This document shows positions 35,991-44,436 of a stretch of 64,000 nucleotides of DNA, piece by piece. Each line of letters starts with the position of its first letter. The first letter of the stretch is position 1. Source of the DNA: Nocardioides sp. zg-1308 (GTDB lineage Bacteria > Actinomycetota > Actinomycetes > Propionibacteriales > Nocardioidaceae); the NCBI RefSeq assembly GCF_013155375.1, contig NZ_JABJQY010000001.1, forward strand, positions 124,001 through 188,000, read 5' to 3'. The translations under genes and the position numbers were made by a program. The notes under the pieces are model-generated. The model was not told the origin of the DNA and did no database searches. It saw only the letters and a program-made list of their open reading frames with translations.

Positions 35991-35996
35991 AGGCTA
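35991..35996 (-). promoter_or_regulatory. Putative -10 hexamer, leaderless ilvD promoter
   Basis: TAGCCT on the minus strand with 6 nt to the ilvD ATG. No leader peptide with branched-chain codons was found here, unlike at leuB and ilvB. Confidence 0.5.
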
Positions 35997-36036
35997 GTCG
36001 GGGGCCACTCTCCTGCTGCGTCGTGTCTCATCCGGG

Positions 36037-36681
36037 TCACGCTGCCGGGTGCCTGCGGCGTTGCTCGAGGAGCTCGTCGCGTCGCTCGTCGCGGTGCTCG
36101 GCCTCGGCCGCGAGCTGGCGCAGCGAGGGATGGTCGTCGGGGGTGCCCCACATCAACCGCTCCAACCGGCGCAGCCACCGGCTGGTCCGGCAGCGGACCA
36201 TCGGGTCGCGCCTGACCCGCGACTGGTCGACCCAGTTCCACAGCTCCATGCTCGAACGCAACCCTGCCGGCGCCCACCACCCGTTGACCCGCAGGTCGAC
36301 GTGCGCCGGGAACCGGCTCCCACCATGTTGGCGGGCACCGTCGTCGCGCATCGGCTCGACCTCCTCCCCGGTGTCCACGGCGACGTACCGCTCCCGCAGC
36401 CCCGCCATCCGCACCATCGCGTGCAGCACGCTCGCCCGAGGACTCGTGCGTCCGGTCTCCCACCGCGCCACCACCGACTGCGACACCTCCAACAACCCGG
36501 CCAATCCCCGCTGCGACACGTCCAGGATCCGCCGCACCCGGCGCACCATCCCCGGGATCCCGCCCTCGAACGGCCCCAGGTCGTACCACTGCCACTCCGC
36601 CTCACCCCACCACCCAGCCGGCTCACCCACCCCGGCCCCCGCCACTGCCGCCGCTGCCGTTGCTGTCGTCGTACCGCCCAT
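36037..36681 (-). CDS. XRE-type helix-turn-helix protein
   Basis: A 214-residue DNA-binding protein. After an Ala/Gly-rich start, residues ~42-90 form an XRE HTH (IPGMVRRVRRILDVSQRGLAG, SQSVVARWETGRTSP). The C-terminal ~120 residues are rich in Arg and Trp (DLRVNGWWAPAGLRSSM, CRTSRWLRRLERLMWG), a pattern seen in solitary actinobacterial HTH proteins of unknown role. The 85 nt before ilvD separate it from the operon on the same strand. Targets unknown. Confidence 0.72.
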   Translation of the reverse strand: MGGTTTATAAAAVAGAGVGEPAGWWGEAEWQWYDLGPFEGGIPGMVRRVRRILDVSQRGLAGLLEVSQSVVARWETGRTSPRASVLHAMVRMAGLRERYVAVDTGEEVEPMRDDGARQHGGSRFPAHVDLRVNGWWAPAGLRSSMELWNWVDQSRVRRDPMVRCRTSRWLRRLERLMWGTPDDHPSLRQLAAEAEHRDERRDELLEQRRRHPAA

Positions 36682-37072
36682 CGCCTGCTCCTCGCCCTGT
36701 GTGCCGGTCTCGTCCAGCCATCACAAACCGAGCCGGCGACACAGTGGTCCCGCTCTCCACAGCACGCCCGCACCGGCGCGTTCGCCAGCACCTGTGGACG
36801 CTTGGCGGCCCGCCACCGCCAGCAGCGGACCCTCCCGACCACCCCACCCGGCGCGTCCTAGCCCTTGAGTCGCTCACAGACTCAAGACCGAGGAACCACC
36901 AAGGCTGGTGCCGGCCGAGGCGCGCCTACGCCTTGAGTCGCTCAGAGACTCAAGGCCTAGGAAGGCTGATGGGGCGGCCACGGGGCCGGGCCTGAACGGC
37001 CGTGACGATCCGGGACGCCGCGGCGGACGGCCCGTCGCGGGGCTGGCCTGCGCCAGCCAACGACCCGGTTGG
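36682..37072. other. 391-nt intergenic region with two dispersed palindromes
   Basis: No convincing gene. It holds the promoter side of the XRE gene and two palindrome copies (36857-36961). The open frames seen here read through the palindromes and lack any start context. Confidence 0.6.
36857..36961. repeat. Two copies of the dispersed palindrome
   Basis: Copy one: TTGAGTC (36865-36871) / GACTCAA (36879-36885), loop GCTCACA. Copy two: TTGAGTC (36933-36939) / GACTCAA (36947-36953), loop GCTCAGA. Outer arms CCTAG and CCTAGG extend the symmetry. Loop orientation is reversed relative to the 17701 array. Spacing between copies is 68 bp. Confidence 0.9.
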
Positions 37073-38164
37073 TCAGTCGAGCTTCGCGGCCCGCACGACC
37101 AGCACGTCGGGGAGGTCCTTCTGGATCTCCTGCCAGCTGGCGCCTTCGTCGGGCGAGGCCCAGACGCTCCCGTTGCGGCCGCCGAAGTAGAGGCCCACCT
37201 GCTCGTGGTCGTCGGCGCACATCCCGTCGCGCATGACGGCGGTGAAGTAACCGTCCGGCAGGCCGCCGTCGCCCAGCGGCTCCCACGACGAGCCGGCGTC
37301 GGTCGTGCGGTAGACGCGGGCCTTGCCGTCGACGGGCCAGCGGGCGCCGGCGCTGTCGATGGGGAAGGTGTACGCCGTGTCGCCGCGGTGGGGGTGGGCG
37401 ACCATCGCGAAGCCGAACTCCGTCGGCAGGCCGGGGGCGATGTCGACCCAGGACGCGCCGCCGTCGTCCGAGCGGTAGACGCCGCCGTGGTTCTGCAGGT
37501 AGAGCCGGTCCGGGTCCGCGGCGTCGCGGGCGACCTTGTGGACGCACTGGCCGAACTCGGGGTAGTTGCGGTCGCCGGGGAAGAACTCGGCCTTGACCCC
37601 TGAGTTCGAAGGCTTCCACGACTCACCGCCGTCCGCGGTCGTGTAGACGCCTCCGGTCGAGAGGGCCACCAGCACGTGGTCGGCGTCGCGGGGGTCCGGG
37701 AGGATCGTGTGGAACGCCTGGCCGCCGAACCCCTCGTTCCACTCCTCGCGGTGGGGGTGGTCCCACAGCCCGCGCACCAGGGAGAACGTCTCACCCCGGT
37801 CGGTCGAGCGGAAGACGGCTCCCGGCTCGGTGCCGGCCCAGACCACGTCGTCCTCGAAGCCCGGCTGGAGCTGCCACACGCGGGCCAGCGTCGCGCCGGT
37901 GTCCTCGGGGAAGCGGGCGGCCCCGTTGGGGGTCTCGTCCCACGACTCGCCCAGGTCGTCCGAGCGCCAGACCTGAGGGCCCAGCCAGCTCGAGGACGCC
38001 CCCGCGAGCAGCCGCGGCGCGGACGACCGGGTGTCCACCATGACGGAGTAGACCTCCTCCATGGGGAAGTGCGGACCCGTCCAGTCCCACGCCGAGCGGG
38101 CCTCGTCGGACGTCCCGAGCCACATGCCCTTGCGGGTCCCGACCATGAGCAGCGTGCGCGACAT
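37073..38164 (-). CDS. BNR/sialidase-like beta-propeller protein
   Basis: A 363-residue protein built of repeated Asp-box units: VWRSDDLGESWDET, VFRSTDRGETFSL, VYTTADGGESWKPS, VYRSDDGGASWVDI, VYRTTDAGSSWEPL and VWASPDEGASWQEI. That makes a six- or seven-bladed propeller as in sialidases and photosystem assembly factor YCF48, but the sialidase catalytic residues are not evident. No signal peptide (MSRTLLMVGTRKGMWLG), so probably cytosolic. Divergent from a PadR regulator. Function unknown. Confidence 0.8.
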   Translation of the reverse strand: MSRTLLMVGTRKGMWLGTSDEARSAWDWTGPHFPMEEVYSVMVDTRSSAPRLLAGASSSWLGPQVWRSDDLGESWDETPNGAARFPEDTGATLARVWQLQPGFEDDVVWAGTEPGAVFRSTDRGETFSLVRGLWDHPHREEWNEGFGGQAFHTILPDPRDADHVLVALSTGGVYTTADGGESWKPSNSGVKAEFFPGDRNYPEFGQCVHKVARDAADPDRLYLQNHGGVYRSDDGGASWVDIAPGLPTEFGFAMVAHPHRGDTAYTFPIDSAGARWPVDGKARVYRTTDAGSSWEPLGDGGLPDGYFTAVMRDGMCADDHEQVGLYFGGRNGSVWASPDEGASWQEIQKDLPDVLVVRAAKLD

Positions 38165-38192
38165 CTGGAGCCTCCCGACCGCCGGTTCCGTG

Positions 38193-38214
38193 ACTATTCC
38201 GATTAGGAACACTA
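38193..38214. promoter_or_regulatory. Possible PadR operator between divergent genes
   Basis: The 63-nt gap between the propeller gene and padR contains ACTATTCC and GGAACACTA as an imperfect inverted repeat. The site would suit control of both genes. Confidence 0.35.
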
Positions 38215-38227
38215 CTCTCGGGGCGAG

Positions 38228-38791
38228 ATGAGTCAAGACCTCCCGGCGACCGGCTACGCGATCCTCGGCCTCCTCACCTTCGGCGACGAGCTGACGGGGT
38301 ACGAGATCAAGCAGCGCGCCGACATCACGCTCCGCTTCTACTGGGTCTCGCCCGCGATGAGCCAGATCTACACCGAGCTGCGCCGCCTCACCGACCGCGG
38401 CCTGGTCGCCGCCGCCGCCCGGACGGACGGCGGCCGGGAGGTGACGTCGTACGCCATCACCGAGACCGGGCAGGCCGCGCTCAGGGCGTGGATGGACGGC
38501 ACGCCGGCCGGCTTCCCGGTGCTCAAGCACACCGTCCTGCTCCGGCTGCTCGTCGGGCACGCGACCGAGCCGGAGCAGACCGCCCGGATGCTCGAGGAGT
38601 ACGTCGCCGAGCTGGCGCAGGCGACCGCGGACCTCGCCGAGGTCCGCGAGTCCCTGCGCGGCGCGGACCGCCCCGGTGAGCCGCTGCGCTTCCCCTCGCT
38701 GGTGGCCGACTGGGGACTGGACTACTTCGCCGCGGAGACCCGCCACGCGCACCGTGCGCTGGACAGCCTCCAGGACGACCGGTCGGCCTGA
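38228..38791 (+). CDS. PadR-family transcriptional regulator
   Basis: A 187-residue regulator. The N-terminal winged helix (AILGLLTFGDELTGYEIKQ, MSQIYTELRRLTDRGLVAA) is followed by a C-terminal dimerisation helix pair (~95-180), as in Vir/AphA-like PadR proteins. It probably represses itself and the divergent propeller gene. Ligand unknown. The EamA exporter follows 13 nt downstream with its own -10 element. Confidence 0.9.
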   Translation: MSQDLPATGYAILGLLTFGDELTGYEIKQRADITLRFYWVSPAMSQIYTELRRLTDRGLVAAAARTDGGREVTSYAITETGQAALRAWMDGTPAGFPVLKHTVLLRLLVGHATEPEQTARMLEEYVAELAQATADLAEVRESLRGADRPGEPLRFPSLVADWGLDYFAAETRHAHRALDSLQDDRSA

Positions 38792-38792
38792 A

Positions 38793-38798
38793 TAGGCT
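38793..38798 (+). promoter_or_regulatory. Putative -10 hexamer, leaderless promoter of the EamA gene
   Basis: TAGGCT lies 6 nt before the GTG at 38805, directly after the PadR stop codon. No ribosome-binding site. Confidence 0.5.
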
Positions 38799-38804
38799 TG
38801 CCCG

Positions 38805-39731
38805 GTGACCTCCCGACCGAGCCGAGACCTCCTCGGCCCCGTCGGACTGGTCCTCATCGGCATCCTGTCGGTCCAGCTCGGCGCCGCCATTGCCAAGGGC
38901 CTGTTCGGGGAGATCTCGCCGACGGCCATGGTGTGGCTGCGGCTGGTCACCAGCGCCCTCGTGCTCGCCGCGGTCGCCCGCCCGCGCCTGGGCGGACGCA
39001 CCCGCCAGGACTGGCTGGTCGTCCTCGGCTTCGGCGCGAGCCTGGCCACCATGAACTGGGCGATCTACCAGTCCTTCTCGCGCATCCCGCTCGGCATCGC
39101 GGTGACGATCGAGTTCATCGGACCACTGACGCTGGCCGTCGTGGGGTCGCGCCGCGCCCGCGACCTGGTCTGGGTCCTGCTGGCCGGCGCCGGGGTGGCG
39201 CTGCTCGGCTTCCAGCGCACGGGCCTCGACCCGCTGGGAGTCGTGTACGCCCTGCTGGCTGGCGCGGCGTGGGCGGCGTACATCCTGCTGAGCGCCAGCA
39301 CCGGGCGGCGTTGGGCGGGCTTCGACGGGCTGGCGGTGGCCAGCGTCGTCGCGGCGCTCGCGATGACCCTGCCCGCCCTGCTCACCGCCGGGACGAGCCT
39401 GTGGGACGGCCGCGTCCTGCTGATCGGCGCGCTGGTCGGGCTGCTGAGCTCGGTCATCCCCTACAGCTGCGAGCTGGTCGCGCTGCGCAGCCTCCGGCCG
39501 GCCGTCTTCGGGATCCTGATGAGCCTCGAGCCCGCCGCCGCAGCGCTCGCCGCCATCGTCGTGCTGCAGGAGCACCTGTCGCCGGTCCAGTGGGTCGCGA
39601 TCGCGTGCGTCGTCGCGGCCTCCATCGGCGCCACCCGTTCCGGGTCGACGCCCGGCGAGCCGCCGGCGGGCCCGGACGCCGACGACGTCGAGCGAGGACG
39701 TTCGGCGACACCCGGCACAATCGCGACATGA
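38805..39731 (+). CDS. EamA/RhtA-type metabolite exporter
   Basis: A 308-residue membrane protein with about ten hydrophobic segments in two EamA repeats: first GPVGLVLIGILSVQLGAAIAK, second GVVYALLAGAAWAAYILLS with SVIPYSCELVALR and SLEPAAAALAAIVVLQE. The second-repeat sequence is close to threonine/homoserine exporter RhtA. Substrate not proven. GTG start at 38805, overlapping by 4 nt with the next lipoprotein gene. Confidence 0.87.
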   Translation: MTSRPSRDLLGPVGLVLIGILSVQLGAAIAKGLFGEISPTAMVWLRLVTSALVLAAVARPRLGGRTRQDWLVVLGFGASLATMNWAIYQSFSRIPLGIAVTIEFIGPLTLAVVGSRRARDLVWVLLAGAGVALLGFQRTGLDPLGVVYALLAGAAWAAYILLSASTGRRWAGFDGLAVASVVAALAMTLPALLTAGTSLWDGRVLLIGALVGLLSSVIPYSCELVALRSLRPAVFGILMSLEPAAAALAAIVVLQEHLSPVQWVAIACVVAASIGATRSGSTPGEPPAGPDADDVERGRSATPGTIAT

Positions 39732-40894
39732 GATCGCGACTGGCCCTCGGCTCGCTGGCGCTCGCGCTCGCCACCGCCGGCTGTGCCGACAACACGCCCG
39801 CGCCGATCCCCCGCACGACCCAGCCGACCGACGCACCCAGCCAGCCGACGCCGACCGAAGAGCCCGGGAACAATGGGCAGTCCGGCGGGTCGGACGACGG
39901 CGGCGAGTCCGGCACCGGCGGCGACCGGGAACCGCGGGCCGTCGGCACCCTCGTCGACCTCCTCGAGGTGCCGTGGGGTGTCGACTTCCTGCCCGACGGC
40001 GCCGCGGTCGTCACCGAGCGGATGACCGGGCGGGTCCTGCAGGTCACCGCGGACGGCACGCTGAGCCGCCTCGGCGCCATCACCTCGGCCGTGCCGCAGG
40101 GCGAGGCCGGCCTGCTCGGCGTCGCGGTCTCCCCGGACTTCGACACCGACCGGACGCTGTTCTTCTACGTCACGACCGGCACCGACAACCGCGTCGTCAG
40201 GGCCGAGCTCGACGGCTCCCGGCTCGGTGAGCCGAGCGTGGTCCTCGACGGCATCCCGGCCGGCTTCATCCACGACGGCGGGCGCATCGCGTTCGGCCCG
40301 GACGGCCACCTCTACGTCACCACCGGCGAGACCGGCGACCCCGCGCTCGCGCAGGACCCCGACAGCCTGGCCGGGAAGATCCTGCGCATCACCCCGGACG
40401 GCGAGCCGGCGCCCGGCAACCCCGACCCCGGCTCCCCCGTCTGGTCGCTCGGCCACCGCAACGTGCAGGGCCTCGCCTGGGACGACGAGGGCCGGCTGTG
40501 GGCCTCCGAGTTCGGCGACTCCACCTGGGACGAGCTCAACCTCGTCGAGAAGGGCGGCAACTACGGCTGGCCCGAGGTCGAGGGGCGGGGCGGTCGGAAG
40601 CAGTTCATCGACCCCCAGCTCGTCTGGCCGGTCGAGCAGGCGTCCCCCAGCGGGCTGTCGTACGCCGACGGGCACCTCTGGATGGCCGGGCTCCGCGGCC
40701 AGCGCCTGTGGCGGATCACGGTCACGGCGGCCGGCGAGGCGGCCCGGCCGACGGCGTTCTTCACCGAGGACTACGGCCGGCTGCGCACGGTGGCCACGGC
40801 CCCCGACGGGCTGCTGTGGGTGACCACCTCCAACCAGGACGGTCGCGGCGAGCCGACGCCCGCGGACGACAGGATCATCCAGGTCCGTCCCTGA
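39728..40894 (+). CDS. PQQ-dependent sugar dehydrogenase-like lipoprotein
   Basis: A 388-residue exported lipoprotein: signal peptide and lipobox ATAGC (Cys about 19), a Pro/Thr/Gly-rich linker, then a six-bladed propeller of the soluble glucose dehydrogenase/HHIP type (~70-385). Landmarks: LEVPWGVDFLPDGAAVVTER, AGLLGVAVSP, LGHRNVQGLAWD and NYGWPEVEG. Such enzymes oxidise aldoses using PQQ, but no PQQ synthesis genes are in the window, so cofactor and activity are unverified. Translationally coupled to the exporter (ATGA). Confidence 0.85.
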   Translation: MRSRLALGSLALALATAGCADNTPAPIPRTTQPTDAPSQPTPTEEPGNNGQSGGSDDGGESGTGGDREPRAVGTLVDLLEVPWGVDFLPDGAAVVTERMTGRVLQVTADGTLSRLGAITSAVPQGEAGLLGVAVSPDFDTDRTLFFYVTTGTDNRVVRAELDGSRLGEPSVVLDGIPAGFIHDGGRIAFGPDGHLYVTTGETGDPALAQDPDSLAGKILRITPDGEPAPGNPDPGSPVWSLGHRNVQGLAWDDEGRLWASEFGDSTWDELNLVEKGGNYGWPEVEGRGGRKQFIDPQLVWPVEQASPSGLSYADGHLWMAGLRGQRLWRITVTAAGEAARPTAFFTEDYGRLRTVATAPDGLLWVTTSNQDGRGEPTPADDRIIQVRP

Positions 40895-40910
40895 CCCGCT
40901 GCCGGGCGCG

Positions 40911-41729
40911 TCAGCCCGGGCGTACGACGGCGCGACGCGCGGCGCGACGCAGCGTGGTGAGGATGGCCGGACCGAGGACGACGACGGCCACCGCGGTCGT
41001 GATCGCTCGACCGGTGTCCCAGCCGCCGGTCGACGTGAGCAGCGTGTAGACGAGGAACCGGTGCGCGTTCTCCAGCACCGGCGCCCCGGCGACGTAGGCC
41101 AGCGACCCCTCGTAGCCGGGCACGGCGATGCCCAGCGCGAACGGCCAGGAGCTGAGGTTCATCAGGAGGCCGTAGGCGTAGGAGGCGACGACGGCGTAGA
41201 CCACGAGCATCGCGATCTCGGCCCGCCCGCCGGCGCGCCGCGGGAGCAGCCCGGCGCCCATCCCGACCCAGGCGGCGCAGATCATCTGGAACGGCAGCCA
41301 CGGGCCGACGCCCGCGGTGAGGAGCGCGGAGGCGAACAGCGACGTGCAGCCGAGCGCGAAGCCGAAGCCGGCGCCGAACACCCGCCCGCCCAGGATGAGC
41401 AGGAAGAACACCAGCTCGATGCCGGCCGTGCCCGCGCCGAGGGCGCGCATCACGGCGTTGATGGCCGAGAGGACGCCGAGCACGGCGAGGACCCGCGAGT
41501 CCATCCCGCCCTCCCCCATCTCAGCGAGGACGACGACCACCACGACGGGGAGCAGCACGAGGAACACGAACGGCGGCTCGACCCGCTCGCCTGGCTGGGC
41601 GACGAGCAGGAACGGCCAGCAGAGCATCATCAGCCCGGCGAGCGAGGCGACGACGAGGACGGCGGCGGTGCGCGGCCCGATCGGCAGGGCGACACCCGTC
41701 GCCGGGGTCGTGCGGTCGAGGATGCTCAT
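40911..41729 (-). CDS. ECF transporter substrate-binding (S) component, probably for cobalamin
   Basis: A 272-residue membrane protein with six or more hydrophobic segments. LGVLSAINAVMRALGAG and FFLLILGGRVFGAGFGFALG resemble S components, which bind the vitamin in the membrane. Its ATG overlaps the AA' ATPase gene by 4 nt, and the cluster begins with a cobalamin riboswitch at 47304, so the ligand is probably cobalamin or a precursor. It could be of the CbrT type; only a search would tell. Last gene of the minus-strand cluster. Confidence 0.8.
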   Translation of the reverse strand: MSILDRTTPATGVALPIGPRTAAVLVVASLAGLMMLCWPFLLVAQPGERVEPPFVFLVLLPVVVVVVLAEMGEGGMDSRVLAVLGVLSAINAVMRALGAGTAGIELVFFLLILGGRVFGAGFGFALGCTSLFASALLTAGVGPWLPFQMICAAWVGMGAGLLPRRAGGRAEIAMLVVYAVVASYAYGLLMNLSSWPFALGIAVPGYEGSLAYVAGAPVLENAHRFLVYTLLTSTGGWDTGRAITTAVAVVVLGPAILTTLRRAARRAVVRPG

Positions 41730-43321
41730 CGGGCGTCCCTCGTCCCGAGCGCGGCGGCCACTTCCTCCACGACGAGCCACGGGGCGCCGAGGACCTTGGT
41801 GACCTGCGGCGCGAACGACGGCGACTCGGCGAGCACCCGACGCGGCGGTCCGCTGGAGACGACCTCGCCCTCGGCCATCACGACGACCTCGTCGGCGACG
41901 TGGGCCGCGAACTCCACGTCGTGGGTCGCGAGCAGCACCGCGTGCCCGTCCTCGGCGAGGCCCGCGACGATGCGGGCGAGCTCGCCCTTGCCGGCGTAGT
42001 CCAGGCCGCGCGTGGGCTCGTCGAGCAGCACGACCGGCGGGCGGGTGGTGAGGACGATCGACAGGGCGAGCGCGAGCCGCTGGCCCTCGGAGAGGTCGCG
42101 CGGGTGGATCCGCGGGTCGATCCCGGGCGCCAGCCGGTCGAGGAGGGCGCGGCCGGTGCCGGGCGCGGCGTCGGCGCCGGTGTCCGCGGCGGCGCACTCC
42201 TCGTCGACCGTCTCGAGGTAGAGCAGGTCGGCGGCCGTCTGCGGCACGAGCCCGACGCGCGTACGACGCTCGGCGGGCGCGAGGGCGGCGGGGTCGCGGC
42301 CGTCGACGTCGACGGTGCCCGAGCGGCGCCGACCCGTGCCCTGCAGCGCCCAGATGAGGCTGGACTTGCCGGACCCGTTGCGACCCATCAGCACGGTCAC
42401 CTGGCCGGCCGCGAGCGTCAGGTCCAGGTCGCGGACCGCGGCGTGGGAGCCGTGGACGACCGTGACGCCGCGCGCCGCGAGCAGCGCCGGGGACGCCACG
42501 GCAGGGGTGGGATCGGGAGCGACGAGCTCCGGCAGCGAGCGGGCGTGGCGCCGGGCGTCGCGCACCGTCAGCGGCAGCGGCTCCCAGCCGGCGAGGCGGC
42601 CCAGCTCGACCAGCGGCGGCGCCACCGGCGAGTCCCGGAGCACCTGCTGGGGCTCGTCGACGCGGACGGAGCCGTCGCCGGTGACCAGGCAGATGCGGTC
42701 GGCGAACGGCACGACCCGCTCGAGCCGGTGCTCGGCGAGCAGCACGGTCAGGCCGAGGTCGTGGACCAGCCGGGTGATGGTGGCGAGGACGTCCTCGGCC
42801 GCGGTGGGGTCGAGGGCCGACGTCGGCTCGTCCAGCACGAGGACGCGGGGATGCGTGGTGAGGACCGAGCCGATGGCGACCCGCTGCTGCTGGCCACCGG
42901 AGAGGGTGCGGAGGTCCCGGGCGCGGAGGTCGGCGATGCCGAGCAGGTCGAGCGTCTCCTCCACCCGGCGCCGCATCGTCTCGGGAGCGGTCCCGAGCTG
43001 CTCCATGCCGTAGGCCAGCTCCTCCTCCACCGTGTCGGCGACGAAGCCCGAGAGCGGGTCCTGGCCCACGTAGCCGACCAGGTGCGCCCGCTCCCGCGGC
43101 GGCTGGTCCACGATGCTGCGGCCGTCGAGCAGGACGTCGCCGGTGAGGACGCCGCCGGTGAACCTCGGCACGAGGCCGGTCACCACGCCGAGGAGCGTCG
43201 ACTTCCCGACGCCGGTCCGCCCGGAGACGAGGACCAGCTCACCCTCGTCGAGGGTGAGGTCGACGCCGCGGAGGACGTGGTGCTCGGCGTAGCGCAGGCC
43301 GATGTCGCGCAGCTCGATCAT
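41726..43321 (-). CDS. ECF transporter ATPase, A and A' domains fused
   Basis: A 531-residue protein with two ABC ATPase domains. Domain 1 (~1-230): Walker A SGRTGVGKST, signature LSGGQQQR, Walker B VLVLDEPTSA, switch AEHRLE. Domain 2 (~285-520): Walker A GRNGSGKSS, signature LSEGQRLAL, Walker B VVLLDEPTRG, LATHD. Both look intact, so two ATP sites form within one chain. It drives the T/S membrane pair. Overlaps ecfT and the S gene by 4 nt each. Confidence 0.93.
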   Translation of the reverse strand: MIELRDIGLRYAEHHVLRGVDLTLDEGELVLVSGRTGVGKSTLLGVVTGLVPRFTGGVLTGDVLLDGRSIVDQPPRERAHLVGYVGQDPLSGFVADTVEEELAYGMEQLGTAPETMRRRVEETLDLLGIADLRARDLRTLSGGQQQRVAIGSVLTTHPRVLVLDEPTSALDPTAAEDVLATITRLVHDLGLTVLLAEHRLERVVPFADRICLVTGDGSVRVDEPQQVLRDSPVAPPLVELGRLAGWEPLPLTVRDARRHARSLPELVAPDPTPAVASPALLAARGVTVVHGSHAAVRDLDLTLAAGQVTVLMGRNGSGKSSLIWALQGTGRRRSGTVDVDGRDPAALAPAERRTRVGLVPQTAADLLYLETVDEECAAADTGADAAPGTGRALLDRLAPGIDPRIHPRDLSEGQRLALALSIVLTTRPPVVLLDEPTRGLDYAGKGELARIVAGLAEDGHAVLLATHDVEFAAHVADEVVVMAEGEVVSSGPPRRVLAESPSFAPQVTKVLGAPWLVVEEVAAALGTRDAR

Positions 43322-44430
43322 GCCGTCGCCTCGAGCTGGGCCAGGGCGCTGGCCGGGACCGGCGTGGCGACGGCCGGGACGGCGCCCAGGACGCCGACGG
43401 CGAGGGCGAGCGGGGAGAGGTACGGCGCCACGTCGACGCCCGGGTAGGCGACGGCGACCTGCGTGTGGGCGACCCACCAGCCCAGCACGGCCACGACCAC
43501 CCCGGTGGCGACGGTCAGCAGCTCCGGTGCGCGCCACGGGTCGGGCCGGTAGCGGGTCCGCTGCACCCGGCGGCCGGCGCTGACCATCCCCAGCACGGCC
43601 ACCGCGACGCCGGCGCCGAGCAGCGGTAGGGCGAGGAGCCGCGGGGCGGTGGGGTCGAGCCACGCGTAGGTCCCGACGCAGATGCCGGTCAGCGCGACCA
43701 GCAGCAGCGACCCGGTCAGCCGGCGCTCGCGGGGCGTCGCACCACCGGAGCGACCGTAGCCGCGGGTGTCCATGCCGGCGGCCAGCGCGAGGGAGCGCTC
43801 GAGCGCGTCCTCGAGGACCGGGACGAGGAAGCGGCGCAGGCGCGCGACACCGGTCGTCGTGCCGCCGCGGAGCGCCTGGGCGGCGCGGACCCGGCGGGCG
43901 CTGTCGGCGAGCTGCGGGAAGATCGTCACGGCGACGACCATCGCGGTGCCGATCTCGTAGAGCGCCGGGGGCACCGACGCGAGGAGCCGCTTGGGGTTCG
44001 CGAGCGAGTTGGCCGCTCCGACGCACAGGATGATCGCGGCGAGCCGGAGGCCGTCGTAGAGCCCGGCGAGCAGCGCCTCGCTGGTGACCGGCCCGAGCAG
44101 CCGGATCCCGGCCGCCCAGTCGGGCAGCGGGACCTCGGGCAGGTCCAGCAGCACGTGGCCGACCGCCTGGCCGCCGAAGACGATCCGGAACACCACCCGG
44201 AGGACCACCGTCATGGCGGCGAGCAGGGCGTACAGCCGGAACGACCGGCCGTAGGGATGCCCGGACCGGCGTGCCATCACCACGACCGTCGCCGACCCCA
44301 TGACGAGGATCAGCACCAGCGGGTTGGTGGTCAGGGACGCAGCAGTGGCCAGCCCGATCGCCCAGGACCACCAGGCGATCGGGTGCAGGTCACGCGGCAG
44401 TCCCGTCACGGGCACGGCCGGTCCGGGCAC
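43318..44430 (-). CDS. ECF transporter transmembrane (T) component
   Basis: A 370-residue membrane protein that couples the ATPases to the S component. Hydrophobic segments at the N-terminus (ATAASLTTNPLVLILVMG) and C-terminus flank a cytoplasmic region with the coupling helices (AQALRGGTTTGVARLRRFL, AAGMDTRGYGR). The TRGYGR and ALRGG motifs fit the family's short Ala-Arg-Gly signatures. GTG start at 44430. It follows the DUF4430-like gene by 6 nt. Confidence 0.88.
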   Translation of the reverse strand: MPGPAVPVTGLPRDLHPIAWWSWAIGLATAASLTTNPLVLILVMGSATVVVMARRSGHPYGRSFRLYALLAAMTVVLRVVFRIVFGGQAVGHVLLDLPEVPLPDWAAGIRLLGPVTSEALLAGLYDGLRLAAIILCVGAANSLANPKRLLASVPPALYEIGTAMVVAVTIFPQLADSARRVRAAQALRGGTTTGVARLRRFLVPVLEDALERSLALAAGMDTRGYGRSGGATPRERRLTGSLLLVALTGICVGTYAWLDPTAPRLLALPLLGAGVAVAVLGMVSAGRRVQRTRYRPDPWRAPELLTVATGVVVAVLGWWVAHTQVAVAYPGVDVAPYLSPLALAVGVLGAVPAVATPVPASALAQLEATA

Positions 44431-44436
44431 GGCGCG

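Noticed and set aside
35985..36036. Attenuator leader for ilvD (frame [16 protein letters not shown])
   Set aside because: No run of branched-chain codons, no hairpin or terminator, and the frame overlaps the ilvD start; a leaderless promoter explains the region better.
37073..39052. N-terminal extension of the BNR-repeat protein
   Set aside because: It is the antisense of padR and the EamA gene; the propeller begins at ATG 38164 in the divergent promoter region.
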